Shown in pieces: positions 1 to 8,528 of a stretch of 64,000 bases of DNA (positions within the stretch are counted from its first letter, which is position 1; each line of letters starts with the position of its first letter). The notes beneath the pieces are model-generated. The model had not been told where the DNA came from, made no database searches, and saw only the letters and a program-made list of their open reading frames with translations. The DNA comes from Pontixanthobacter rizhaonensis (GTDB lineage Bacteria > Pseudomonadota > Alphaproteobacteria > Sphingomonadales > Sphingomonadaceae): NCBI RefSeq assembly GCF_012972675.1, contig NZ_JABCRE010000002.1, positions 62,001-126,000 of the forward strand, given 5' to 3'. Made by a program: the position numbers and the translations under genes.

Positions 1-1
1 C

Positions 2-769
2 AACGGGGCGACCAAGTGGGATGATATCGCACATCTGCGTGAACATTTGCCCGATGATGTGACGCTGAACCATCTGGAGGATCGTGCCTTGCTCGCCTTG
101 CAGGGGCCGGAAGCATTTGCCGCTCTCGACCGTCATGTAGAGGGCGAATATCCGCTGTCGGCATTGGTCTTTATGAAGTTTGGCCACTTTACCATAGGCG
201 GTGTCGGAATGAGCATAAGCCGCTCTGGCTATACTGGCGAAGACGGGTTTGAAATCTCGCTTCCGGCCGCGGATGCAGAGAAAATTGCGACGCTGCTATG
301 TGTGGAGCCTGAGGTCGAGCCGATCGGCCTTGGCGCGCGGGATTCGCTACGTTTGGAAGCCGGTTTGCCGCTATATGGCCATGATCTGGACCCGGCGACC
401 GATCCGGTTTCGGCGCGCTTGCTGTTTGGTCTTGCCAAATCACGGCGCGAGACTGGCGGCTGGATGGGCCATGTAACCTGCGCAAAGATGTTGGCGGAAG
501 GCTCACCGACCAAGCGCGTTGGCTTGAAGGTCGAAGGCAAAATGCCAGCGCGTGAAGGCGCGATTGTGTTTGCCGGAGATACCGAAATTGGCCGGGTTAC
601 AAGTGGCGGATTTTCCCCGACGCTCGGCTATCCAATTGCGATGGCTTATGTCCTTTCCGATTATGCGCAAAAGGGTACCGAACTGGAGATCGAGGTGCGC
701 AAGAAGCGTCTTGAAGCAGCGGTGACTCCGATGCCGTTCGTACCGACTAATTACTACCGAGGAGAATGA
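2..769 (+). CDS. gcvT: Aminomethyltransferase GcvT (T protein), 5' end missing
   Basis: T protein of the glycine cleavage system. It takes the aminomethyl group from lipoyl-GcvH and gives 5,10-methylene-THF plus ammonia in the cytoplasm. The frame is open from base 2 and starts inside the protein (NGATKWDD...), so the N-terminal part lies outside the window. The folate-binding stretch [10 protein letters not shown], the [12 protein letters not shown] motif and a C-terminal barrel region ([13 protein letters not shown]) are characteristic of GcvT. It ends 4 bases before gcvH, in one operon with gcvH, gcvPA and gcvPB. Family assignment is certain; only the start is unknown. Confidence 0.95.
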   Translation, partial: NGATKWDDIAHLREHLPDDVTLNHLEDRALLALQGPEAFAALDRHVEGEYPLSALVFMKFGHFTIGGVGMSISRSGYTGEDGFEISLPAADAEKIATLLCVEPEVEPIGLGARDSLRLEAGLPLYGHDLDPATDPVSARLLFGLAKSRRETGGWMGHVTCAKMLAEGSPTKRVGLKVEGKMPAREGAIVFAGDTEIGRVTSGGFSPTLGYPIAMAYVLSDYAQKGTELEIEVRKKRLEAAVTPMPFVPTNYYRGE

Positions 770-773
770 ACCG

Positions 774-1145
774 ATGGCCCGCTATTTTACTGATGAGCAC
801 GAATGGATCGACGTTGAAGGCGACACTGCGACGGTTGGCATCACTGACTATGCGCAAGAACAGCTGGGCGACATCGTGTTCGTCGAATTGCCTGAAGTGG
901 GTGCGACAGTCGACAAAGGCGGGGATGCTGCGGTCGTTGAATCGGTGAAGGCGGCGAGCGATGTCTATGCGCCCATCACGGGTGAAGTGGTTGAAGGCAA
1001 TGCCAGCCTCGAAGACGATCCGGCTTTGGTAAATACTTCGCCCGAAGAAGACGGCTGGTTCTTTAAAATGACCATTGGCGACAAGAGCGAGCTGGACGGC
1101 CTGATGGATGCCAAAGCCTATGAGGCGTTTGTCGCCGAGCTTTAA
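774..1145 (+). CDS. gcvH: Glycine cleavage system H protein
   Basis: Lipoyl carrier of the glycine cleavage complex, 123 residues, the usual family length. It shuttles the aminomethyl group from the P protein to the T protein. The lipoylation motif [12 protein letters not shown] places the modified lysine at K59. A GAGGAGAA-like ribosome site lies at the end of gcvT. It is the second gene of a four-gene glycine cleavage operon. No unusual feature was seen. Confidence 0.97.
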   Translation: MARYFTDEHEWIDVEGDTATVGITDYAQEQLGDIVFVELPEVGATVDKGGDAAVVESVKAASDVYAPITGEVVEGNASLEDDPALVNTSPEEDGWFFKMTIGDKSELDGLMDAKAYEAFVAEL

Positions 1146-1178
1146 AGCTGCCGGCGATCCCAAGCGAAAGAAAATTCT

Positions 1179-2540
1179 ATGCGTTACCTACCCCTGACAG
1201 ATACTGATCGCGGCGAGATGCTGCAATCTATCGGCGCGTCCAGCATTGATGATCTGTTCGTCGATGTGCCCGAAGTCGCACGGCTTGATGGTCCGATCCG
1301 TGATTTGCCGATGCACGCCAGTGAAATGGCCGTTGAAAAACACATGCGCGGCCTGTCGAAACAGAATTTGGCAGCGGCAGATGCAGCGTTCTTTTTGGGG
1401 GCTGGTGCCTATCGCCATCACGTTCCTGCTTCCGTTGATACGATCATCCAGCGCGGCGAATTTCTGACAGCTTACACGCCGTATCAGCCTGAAATTGCCC
1501 AAGGCACATTGCAGATGCTGTTTGAATTCCAGACCCAAGTGGCACGGCTATATGGCTGTGCGGTGGCCAATGCATCGATGTATGATGGTTCTACTGCGTG
1601 CTGGGAAGCGGTTGCGATGGCGGGCCGTGTGACTAAGCGCAACAAAGCCGTATTGTCTGGCGCGCTTCATCCGCATTATACCGAAGTCGTCAAAACAATG
1701 GCGAAGTTTACCGGCGACGAGATCGCATCATCCAGCCCGACCGTTCAGGCAGAGCCCGATAATGCGGGGCTTATTGCACGTATTGATGACGATACATCCT
1801 GCGTTGTGGTTCAGTATCCCGACATTCTGGGCCGCTTGCCGGATCTGGCTGAAATTGCAGAAGCCGCCCATTCGAAGGGCGCGCTGCTGATTGCTGTGAA
1901 TACCGAGCCTGTTGCATTGGGGGCGATCCAGTCACCCGGAGAGCTAGGCGCGGATATTGTGGTTGGTGAAGGGCAGGCCATCGGGGTCGGACTGCAATTT
2001 GGTGGGCCATATCTGGGCCTTTTCGCTGTTCGCGATAAGAAACACGTTCGCCAGATGCCAGGCCGCCTATGCGGCGAGACTATTGACGCTGATGGTCGGC
2101 GGGGCTTTGTGCTGACGCTATCCACGAGAGAACAACATATCCGGCGCGAGAAAGCGACGTCGAATATCTGTACTAACTCTGGCCTGTGCGCATTGGCTTT
2201 CAGTGTTCACATGACCTTGCTGGGTGAAAAAGGCCTTCGCCAGCTTGCGGCAGAGAACCACCGCCTGGCGTGTCTTGCTGCCGACAAGCTGGCAGCGATC
2301 CCGGGCGTGACGGTGCTCAACACCAGCTTCTTCAACGAGTTTACTATCCTGCTGGATGGCGACGCCCGCCAGATTGTACGCGATTTGGCGCAGGATGACA
2401 TTCTGGCCGGCGTATCACTCGCTCGCCTGTATCCCGGCGTAGAAGGGTTCTCGCGGGGTTTGCTGGTCGCTGTCACTGAAACAACCAGCGAGGAGGACAT
2501 CGAAACCCTCTGTTCTGCGCTTAAGGAGAAATTGTCATGA
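1179..2540 (+). CDS. gcvPA: Glycine dehydrogenase (decarboxylating) subunit 1
   Basis: Alpha half of the two-subunit PLP-dependent P protein, 453 residues. Together with GcvPB it decarboxylates glycine and loads the aminomethyl group on GcvH. Family landmarks are the start MRYLPLTDTDRGEML, the FLGAGAYRHHVPA motif, the TPYQPEIAQGTLQ stretch and the TSNICTNSGLCAL segment near the C-terminus. It lacks the PLP lysine, which is in the second subunit, as expected for the split form. The stop overlaps the gcvPB start as ATGA, suggesting translational coupling. Confidence 0.96.
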   Translation: MRYLPLTDTDRGEMLQSIGASSIDDLFVDVPEVARLDGPIRDLPMHASEMAVEKHMRGLSKQNLAAADAAFFLGAGAYRHHVPASVDTIIQRGEFLTAYTPYQPEIAQGTLQMLFEFQTQVARLYGCAVANASMYDGSTACWEAVAMAGRVTKRNKAVLSGALHPHYTEVVKTMAKFTGDEIASSSPTVQAEPDNAGLIARIDDDTSCVVVQYPDILGRLPDLAEIAEAAHSKGALLIAVNTEPVALGAIQSPGELGADIVVGEGQAIGVGLQFGGPYLGLFAVRDKKHVRQMPGRLCGETIDADGRRGFVLTLSTREQHIRREKATSNICTNSGLCALAFSVHMTLLGEKGLRQLAAENHRLACLAADKLAAIPGVTVLNTSFFNEFTILLDGDARQIVRDLAQDDILAGVSLARLYPGVEGFSRGLLVAVTETTSEEDIETLCSALKEKLS

Positions 2541-4123
2541 ACGCTCCGAACAAAAGCGGCTGGAAACCTACAATGCCTGCTGGAACGGACGGCAAGTTTG
2601 GCGGCCCCGCAACCACGACTGGCAACAAAGCGCTGATGTTGGAAGAAGCGCTGATTTTCGAGATAGGCACGACCGAAACCACCGGTGTTGATCTGCCTGA
2701 TGTTGACGATAGCGCGCCAAGCCGGTTGGGCAAATTCGCCCGTACTGATGAAATCGGATTGCCCGGCCTCTCAGAGCCGCAAACGGTACGGCACTATACC
2801 CGCTTAAGCCGCCAGAATTACGGAATTGATCTGGGGTTCTTCCCGCTTGGTTCCTGCACGATGAAGCACAATCCGCGCCTTAATGAAAAAGTCGCGCGGA
2901 TGCCCGGATTTGCCGATGTGCACCCGTTGCAACCGGTGGACACAGTGCGCGGTGCCTTGGGCGTTATCAATGAATTGGCGCAATGGCTGATCAAGCTTAC
3001 CGGAATGCATGGCGTCGCGATGAGCCCCAAAGCGGGCGCGCATGGCGAATTGTGCGGCATTCTGTGCATCCGTGCAGCGCTGGAAGCGCGCGGCAATGCG
3101 CGTGAAGTCGTTTTGGTGCCTGAAAGTGCGCATGGCACGAACCCGGCAACGGCGGCCTTCGCCGGATACCGGGTTGAGAATATCCCGGCGACAGAAGGTG
3201 GACGGGTTGATCTGGAGGCATTGAAGGCCCGGCTTGGCCCCGATGTTGCTGCGGTTATGATCACTAACCCTAACACATGCGGCCTGTTTGAACCGGATAT
3301 GCGCGCTATCTCTGATGCGGTGCATGAGGCGGGCGGCTTCGTCTATTGCGATGGTGCGAACTTCAACGCGATTGTCGGGCGTGTCCGCCCCGGCGATTTG
3401 GGCGTTGATGCGATGCACATCAACTTGCACAAGACATTTTCCACCCCGCATGGCGGCGGTGGACCGGGATCTGGCCCAGTGGTTTTGTCCGAAGCATTGT
3501 CTCCGTTCGGTCCGCTTCCTTATACCGCACGGACTGCTGACGGTGTCGTGCATCTGGTGGAAGAGGAAAGCGCAGAAGAATTCGCCAAGGAGCATTTTGG
3601 CGGACCATTGCAGCACTTTGGCCGGATGACCGCGTTTCATGGTCAAATGGGCATGTATACCCGTGCACTTACTTACATGCTCAGCCACGGCGCAGACGGT
3701 CTTAAGCAAGTAGCCGAAGATGCGGTGTTGAATGCCAACTATATCCTTCGCGCGATGGAAGATGTGTTGCATGCGCCTTATGCTGATAGCGGCCCCTGTA
3801 TGCATGAGGCCTTATTTGGCGATGCCGGATTTGAAGGCGGTCTCTCTACGCTTGATTTGGCCAAAGGGCTGATTGACGAGGGTTTCCACCCGATGACAGT
3901 GTATTTCCCGCTGGTTGTTCACGGCGCGATGTTGGTTGAACCGACAGAAACGGAAAGTAAGGCCGCGATCGACCAGTTTATCACCGCATTTCGCAGCGTG
4001 GCAGAACGCGCCAAAGCCGGGGATGAATCGCTCAAAGCCGCTCCGTATTATGCGCCGCGCAGCCGGCTTGATGAAACAATGGCAGCGCGCAAGCCGCATT
4101 TGGGGTTTATCGACCCGGAATAG
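2537..4123 (+). CDS. gcvPB: Glycine dehydrogenase (decarboxylating) subunit 2
   Basis: Beta half of the P protein, 528 residues, carrying the PLP site. The internal-aldimine lysine is K299 in HINLHKTFSTPHGGGGPG. Other markers are GFFPLGSCTMKHNPR near residue 100 and the NPNTCGLFE loop. The start overlaps the gcvPA stop by four bases. It is the last glycine cleavage gene here: the next gene begins 65 bases later behind its own ribosome site and has an unrelated function. Confidence 0.96.
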   Translation: MNAPNKSGWKPTMPAGTDGKFGGPATTTGNKALMLEEALIFEIGTTETTGVDLPDVDDSAPSRLGKFARTDEIGLPGLSEPQTVRHYTRLSRQNYGIDLGFFPLGSCTMKHNPRLNEKVARMPGFADVHPLQPVDTVRGALGVINELAQWLIKLTGMHGVAMSPKAGAHGELCGILCIRAALEARGNAREVVLVPESAHGTNPATAAFAGYRVENIPATEGGRVDLEALKARLGPDVAAVMITNPNTCGLFEPDMRAISDAVHEAGGFVYCDGANFNAIVGRVRPGDLGVDAMHINLHKTFSTPHGGGGPGSGPVVLSEALSPFGPLPYTARTADGVVHLVEEESAEEFAKEHFGGPLQHFGRMTAFHGQMGMYTRALTYMLSHGADGLKQVAEDAVLNANYILRAMEDVLHAPYADSGPCMHEALFGDAGFEGGLSTLDLAKGLIDEGFHPMTVYFPLVVHGAMLVEPTETESKAAIDQFITAFRSVAERAKAGDESLKAAPYYAPRSRLDETMAARKPHLGFIDPE

Positions 4124-4188
4124 GTCTCGCGACTTGACCAATCGCACCATTGCGTCTTTTCTCATTCCTATGGGGGAGAAACGACGCA

Positions 4189-6237
4189 ATGGCCGCGGAA
4201 GCGAAATATTCAGGTAATTTCGTCCAGCGGGGCTGGCGAAATATTCGCGAAGCAGGAACCCAGCGCTTGGCCATCACGGCCACGTTGTTGGTCGTTGCGC
4301 TCCTTGTCGCTCGATATAGCTGGTTTATCCCCGCCGTCGGAGAGGCGGAGCGAGAGCTATATGATGCTCGCAGTTTCATCGAAGCCGATATTAACGAGGT
4401 CGAGCAAGACGACCGTGTAACGATGATCGTCTATAATGATCAAACCTTGATCGAGGCGCGAAAACGCTCCCCACTTGATCGCGGGATCATGATCGAGACA
4501 TTGCAAAACCTAGATCAGATGGGTGCAAAGGCCATCGGGATCGATATTCTGTTTGATCAGCCACAGGATGAAGATTTTGAATTGGTGGAAACGCTGCGAA
4601 ATATGCAGACGCCCACTTTCATCGCCTATGCCCGGATGGACTCCAATGACGAGAATATCATTTATGAACAGCAGCTCTATTTGGATGATTTTGCCGCGGC
4701 CTTAGAAGGGTCAAATTCCAGCATTGCCAGCGTTCGTCTAAGTGAGACAGGCGGTGTCACGCGGCTCTGGCCAGAGATAAAAAGCGATTTGCCGCCCTTG
4801 CTGGGCAGGGCGATGCTGACGGCTGCGGGGGAAGGGGACAAGACACTGCCCGGCTATACCGGGGCGGTACGCTACCAATTGCCTGCCGATCCCTCCCGGC
4901 CAGTCTTTACCACCATTCCCATAGATCCCTTTGCGATACCCAATCTGGTCGAAATTCCTGATCTGGCTGCGGAAATTGTCCCATCGGTTGAAGGGCGGTA
5001 TATTCTGCTTGGCAGTGATGTGGTTGACATTGATCGTCTCACTACCCCGCTGTCGGAAGCATCCGGGTCGCCAGAACCTCCGGGCGTAGTGTTTCATGCA
5101 ACCAGCATTGCCCAGATGTTAGACGGAGCCGCGCTGCCTAAGCCGATGAGTGTAACTCTGTGGTTGTTGGCTCTCTTGGTTGTCATTGCCGGTTCGCTAA
5201 CCGCTTTGCTGGAATGGAAGAACTGGCGTGTCTATCCGCTGATGTTTGCGCAGTTCGCGCTGTTTGTTTGCGTACCATTTTTGGTCCATTTGCGCGGGGT
5301 TGATACCTTTGGAATGCCAGCATTTGGCTGGTTGGTTGCATGGATTATTGCCTTCACTGCGGTGACATCGGCCGCCCGCGCCTCAACTGCTGAACAACGG
5401 CAGTTTGCGCAGGCCGCATTGGGCAAATATCTGCCGCGCGAAATGGCACAGGAAATTTTGGAAAACCCTGAATTGCTTGCCCTGCATGGTGAGAAAAAAC
5501 AGATTTACGTGCTGTTTTCGGACTTGGAAGGCTTCACCAAAATGAGCCATGCGATCAGCCCTGAAATGGTCGCGAAGCTGCTCAACCGGTATCTCGAAAT
5601 GCTCAGCCAAGTGGTGCTCGATCATGGCGGAGTGATTGATAAGTTTGTGGGCGACGCGGTGGTCGCGTTTTGGGGGGCGCCCATCGCGCGTGATGATGAC
5701 GCTGATCGCGCGGCAAAAGCGGGTTATGCGATCTGGCAAGCCGGTGAGGCCTTCCGCGCAGAAGTTGCCGCGATGGATGAAAACCTGCCCAAGATCGGCA
5801 AAACCCGTGTCGGGCTGCACTTTGGTGAAGCTGTTGTCGGTAATTTCGGCGGAGATACGCGCATTCAATATACCGCCCTTGGCGATAGCATGAATACGGC
5901 CGCCCGATTGGAAGCCGCCAATAAGGCGATGGAATCCAGCGTTATGGCGAGCCGTGAATTTGCCGATCAAACCAGTGTGGATTTCTGGCGTCCGATGGGG
6001 CGGGTGGTGTTGCGGGGGCGTGCGCGGCCGGTTGATATTATGGAGCCGGCACCAGACTTTGCAGCAGATGATCGCGAGAAATTGCGCGATGCCATTATTC
6101 TGTCGGAAACGAACAATACCGGCGCCATTACCATGTTAGAAGAGATCATCAGCAGGCACCCAGACGACACTGCGCTGGCTAACCTGCGCCATAGATTGAA
6201 AAATGTGAGTGAGGGGAATGCATATGTTCTCGGTTAA
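4189..6237 (+). CDS. CHASE2-domain class III adenylate cyclase
   Basis: Membrane-bound nucleotide cyclase of 682 residues. I take the ATG at 4189 because a GGGGGAG site lies at 4172-4178; an upstream TTG at 4150 is in frame but has no such site. Layout: one N-terminal membrane helix, an extracytoplasmic CHASE2 sensor (about 40-310), three membrane helices (about 320-405), then a cytoplasmic cyclase domain (about 425-625). Catalytic features are intact: metal Asp D445 in FSDLEGFT, K485 and D489 in KFVGDAVVAFWG, and the NTAARLE transition-state motif. The purine-selecting pair is Lys485/Thr562 (YTALGD), which in known families is the class IIIb adenylate cyclase pattern. It overlaps the next gene by 14 bases. 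The sensed signal is unknown. Confidence 0.9.
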   Translation: MAAEAKYSGNFVQRGWRNIREAGTQRLAITATLLVVALLVARYSWFIPAVGEAERELYDARSFIEADINEVEQDDRVTMIVYNDQTLIEARKRSPLDRGIMIETLQNLDQMGAKAIGIDILFDQPQDEDFELVETLRNMQTPTFIAYARMDSNDENIIYEQQLYLDDFAAALEGSNSSIASVRLSETGGVTRLWPEIKSDLPPLLGRAMLTAAGEGDKTLPGYTGAVRYQLPADPSRPVFTTIPIDPFAIPNLVEIPDLAAEIVPSVEGRYILLGSDVVDIDRLTTPLSEASGSPEPPGVVFHATSIAQMLDGAALPKPMSVTLWLLALLVVIAGSLTALLEWKNWRVYPLMFAQFALFVCVPFLVHLRGVDTFGMPAFGWLVAWIIAFTAVTSAARASTAEQRQFAQAALGKYLPREMAQEILENPELLALHGEKKQIYVLFSDLEGFTKMSHAISPEMVAKLLNRYLEMLSQVVLDHGGVIDKFVGDAVVAFWGAPIARDDDADRAAKAGYAIWQAGEAFRAEVAAMDENLPKIGKTRVGLHFGEAVVGNFGGDTRIQYTALGDSMNTAARLEAANKAMESSVMASREFADQTSVDFWRPMGRVVLRGRARPVDIMEPAPDFAADDREKLRDAIILSETNNTGAITMLEEIISRHPDDTALANLRHRLKNVSEGNAYVLG

Positions 6238-6946
6238 GAACCTTATGATGTCAGCAGCCTGCGTTGCTGCCGCAGGTGCAATGATCATGCCTGAAGCTGC
6301 TGACGCTGGTGTGGTTGTTAAATCCAGCGGTCCGTCAGCATCGCAGTTTCCTGTTGGAAAGAAGGTCGATGATAATGGCCGCATCACCCTGAAATCTGGC
6401 GACAAGGTAACGGTGCTGTCTAACGGCAGTACGCGTGTCATCAGCGGTCCCGGAACGCACCGTGTTTCGGCGCGCGGAAGCAGCCGCCGCGCCGCATTCC
6501 GGACCTTGACGCAGCAACGCTCTGCCTCGCGGGCCCGTGTCGGGGCATCGCGCGGCGATACCGTTATGTCGATGACCAGTCCCAACCTCTGGTGGGTGGA
6601 TGTTTCCAAATCAGGCACGATGTGTGTGTCTGATTTGTCCGCCGTGCGTATGTGGCGTCCGGGAATGGAAGGTGCCTCTACCTATGTTTTTGCGAGCGGA
6701 AGCTCGACCGATCATATCCATGTCAGCTTTCCTGACGGCCAAATGACAACAGCTTGGGATGCCGCGCGTATGCCGCTGACTGAAGGGGCCAGCTACACCA
6801 TTACGGGGCCAGGTGACGGTGAAGCGCAGGAAATGACTTTCGCTACGATTGCATCGCCGCCAGAAACGCCAGAGGCGCTGGCCGAAGTTTTGATCGAGAA
6901 GGGCTGTAATGCGCAGTTGGAGTTGTTGGCCGAAACACTGATGTAG
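6224..6946 (+). CDS. Secreted FecR-like hypothetical protein coupled to the cyclase
   Basis: About 240 residues, exported. The start is set at ATG 6224, eight bases after GAGGGG (6211-6216), inside the 3' end of the cyclase gene. The N-terminus is a clear signal peptide (hydrophobic, ending AADAG). The stretch LKSGDKVTVLSNGSTRVISG resembles the beta-rich FecR/DUF-type periplasmic domain, which in many bacteria is encoded next to CHASE2 cyclases; this family link is inference. The C-terminal half is unrecognised. The 14-base overlap suggests translational coupling, and the protein could be a partner of the CHASE2 sensor in the periplasm. Confidence 0.7.
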   Translation: MFSVKNLMMSAACVAAAGAMIMPEAADAGVVVKSSGPSASQFPVGKKVDDNGRITLKSGDKVTVLSNGSTRVISGPGTHRVSARGSSRRAAFRTLTQQRSASRARVGASRGDTVMSMTSPNLWWVDVSKSGTMCVSDLSAVRMWRPGMEGASTYVFASGSSTDHIHVSFPDGQMTTAWDAARMPLTEGASYTITGPGDGEAQEMTFATIASPPETPEALAEVLIEKGCNAQLELLAETLM

Positions 6947-6948
6947 GG

Positions 6949-6971
6949 CCAGGGTGGACCGCGCGCCCTGG
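6949..6971 (+). terminator. Weak hairpin after the FecR-like gene
   Basis: Perfect six-base arms CCAGGG (6949-6954) and CCCTGG (6966-6971) just after the stop at 6946. There is no T-run, so this is only a possible transcript end or pause site. Nothing else recognisable lies between here and the cytochrome operon at 7152. Confidence 0.3.
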
Positions 6972-7151
6972 GATCGGCCGCTGCCAATTTGATCATACTG
7001 TCTGAGGGGGCAATGTGGAGGACGTACAGACTTGTAGTGCGAAAATGCCGGCAGCAGCTGGTTTTGTGTGCTGCGGAACAGCGTACTTTTTCACGAGCCT
7101 CTTGCAGAGCGGTGCCTTCCGCTTAGGATGCACCATCAGGGGGGATAGTTC

Positions 7152-8528
7152 GTGACTCGAATTCGGCTATCGGCATATAGTTTTCTCGCAGTGCCATTCT
7201 TGGCGCTTGCGGTGTTTTTCTTTGGCGGTTTTTCTGAAGCAGACGCCCAATCATCTAGCGGTGCACGCTATGAAGGTGTGGCCACATGCGCCGGTTCCAC
7301 GTGCCATGGGCGCGCGGAGGGCAATGGTGAAATTGTTCGGCAGGATGAAATCGCGACCTGGCAGGAGCCGTCTTCGGCCAGTGGTTCGCATAGTAGAGCC
7401 TATGCTGTGTTGGCATCACCGCGCGGCAAGCAAATTGCGGCCAGCCTTGGCTTGGGCGCTGCGACATCTGCGCCAGCCTGTCTTGGCTGCCATGCAACCT
7501 ATGTCCCCGAAACGAAGCGCGGTCCGCGTTTTTTGACCGCTGACGGGGTAGGCTGCGAGACCTGTCATGGCCCATCGTCCAACTGGCTCGCCGTCCATTA
7601 TGCCGCACCAGCCACCCATGCTTCCAATGTCGCAGCAGGGTTGACGCCGCTTAAGAACCCGCAAGTCCGCGCGAAAATCTGCCTCGATTGCCATTATGGC
7701 AGCGCTGATGGAAACCAGTTCGTCACGCACTCTATGATGGCAGCGGGTCATCCGCGTGTGACATTTGAGCTGGATTTGTTTTCCGCGCTCCAGCAACATC
7801 ATGACGAGGATGGCGATTATGTCGCGCGCAAAGGCCGGACAGACAGTGTCCGTTTGTGGGCGGTTGGTCAGGCAGAGGCAGTGCGCCGATCAACCGATTT
7901 GTTCTCACGCGAGGCATATGGGACCGAAGGCGTTTTTCCCGAATATTACTTCTATGATTGTCACAGCTGCCACCGGAATATTTCCGATGGCCCCAAGCGC
8001 AAGCTGACCTTTGAAACCAATCCGGGGCGGCCCATTCCATTTGGTCTCGCGCCCTATAATGACGAGAATATCATCATGCTCTCCGCCGCTGCGCGCACAT
8101 TCGCGCCGGGCCGTGCGGTAGCTTTCGATGCTGCCAGCAAAAATTTTCACCGGGCAATGGGGCAGGGGCGCAGCCAAGCAGTCGCGGCTGCGAAAAAACT
8201 GCGGAGCGAGTCCGCTGCTTTGTCCTCTGCGCTTGCCCAGCGCGGATATTCTGGCGGAGATGCTTTCGCGGTTGTGCGGGTAATTGCCAATACCGCTACA
8301 GCGCCGCGTTTCACTGACTATGCCGGCTCTGCTCAAGCGGTCATGGCGGTTGATACTATGCTGAACGCGATGGTTCGTGACGGTACGATTACGGTCGGTG
8401 CAGCAGCAGGCATCCGTGCGAATATTAATCGCGCCTATGCCGCAGTGCGCAGCCCGGAGACGTATCGTCCGGCGGCTTTCAGGGCATCATTGGGGCAGGC
8501 TGCCCGCTCTATCGGGGCTTTACGCTGA
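7152..8528 (+). CDS. Pentaheme cytochrome c, c554-like
   Basis: Exported multiheme cytochrome of 458 residues starting at GTG 7152 behind AGGGGGG. A signal peptide covers about residues 1-33 (ends ADAQ). Five covalent heme motifs are visible: one CX4CH (CAGSTCH, about residue 44) and four CXXCH (CLGCH, CETCH, CLDCH, CHSCH), all in the first 280 residues. The pattern resembles the cytochrome c554 family. The C-terminal ~180 residues are heme-free, alanine-rich and probably helical. It is the first gene of an operon in which the next three genes all overlap by one to a few bases. The likely role is periplasmic electron carrier; the redox partner is unknown. Confidence 0.85.
   Translation: MTRIRLSAYSFLAVPFLALAVFFFGGFSEADAQSSSGARYEGVATCAGSTCHGRAEGNGEIVRQDEIATWQEPSSASGSHSRAYAVLASPRGKQIAASLGLGAATSAPACLGCHATYVPETKRGPRFLTADGVGCETCHGPSSNWLAVHYAAPATHASNVAAGLTPLKNPQVRAKICLDCHYGSADGNQFVTHSMMAAGHPRVTFELDLFSALQQHHDEDGDYVARKGRTDSVRLWAVGQAEAVRRSTDLFSREAYGTEGVFPEYYFYDCHSCHRNISDGPKRKLTFETNPGRPIPFGLAPYNDENIIMLSAAARTFAPGRAVAFDAASKNFHRAMGQGRSQAVAAAKKLRSESAALSSALAQRGYSGGDAFAVVRVIANTATAPRFTDYAGSAQAVMAVDTMLNAMVRDGTITVGAAAGIRANINRAYAAVRSPETYRPAAFRASLGQAARSIGALR

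Noticed and set aside
2804-3805. 333-codon minus-strand open frame inside gcvPB
   Set aside because: Antisense to a certain enzyme gene; composition is that of a reverse-frame shadow with no family motif or ribosome site.
6961-7010. TTGATCATACTG as an FNR box before the pentaheme operon
   Set aside because: Left half matches TTGAT but the right half does not resemble ATCAA.
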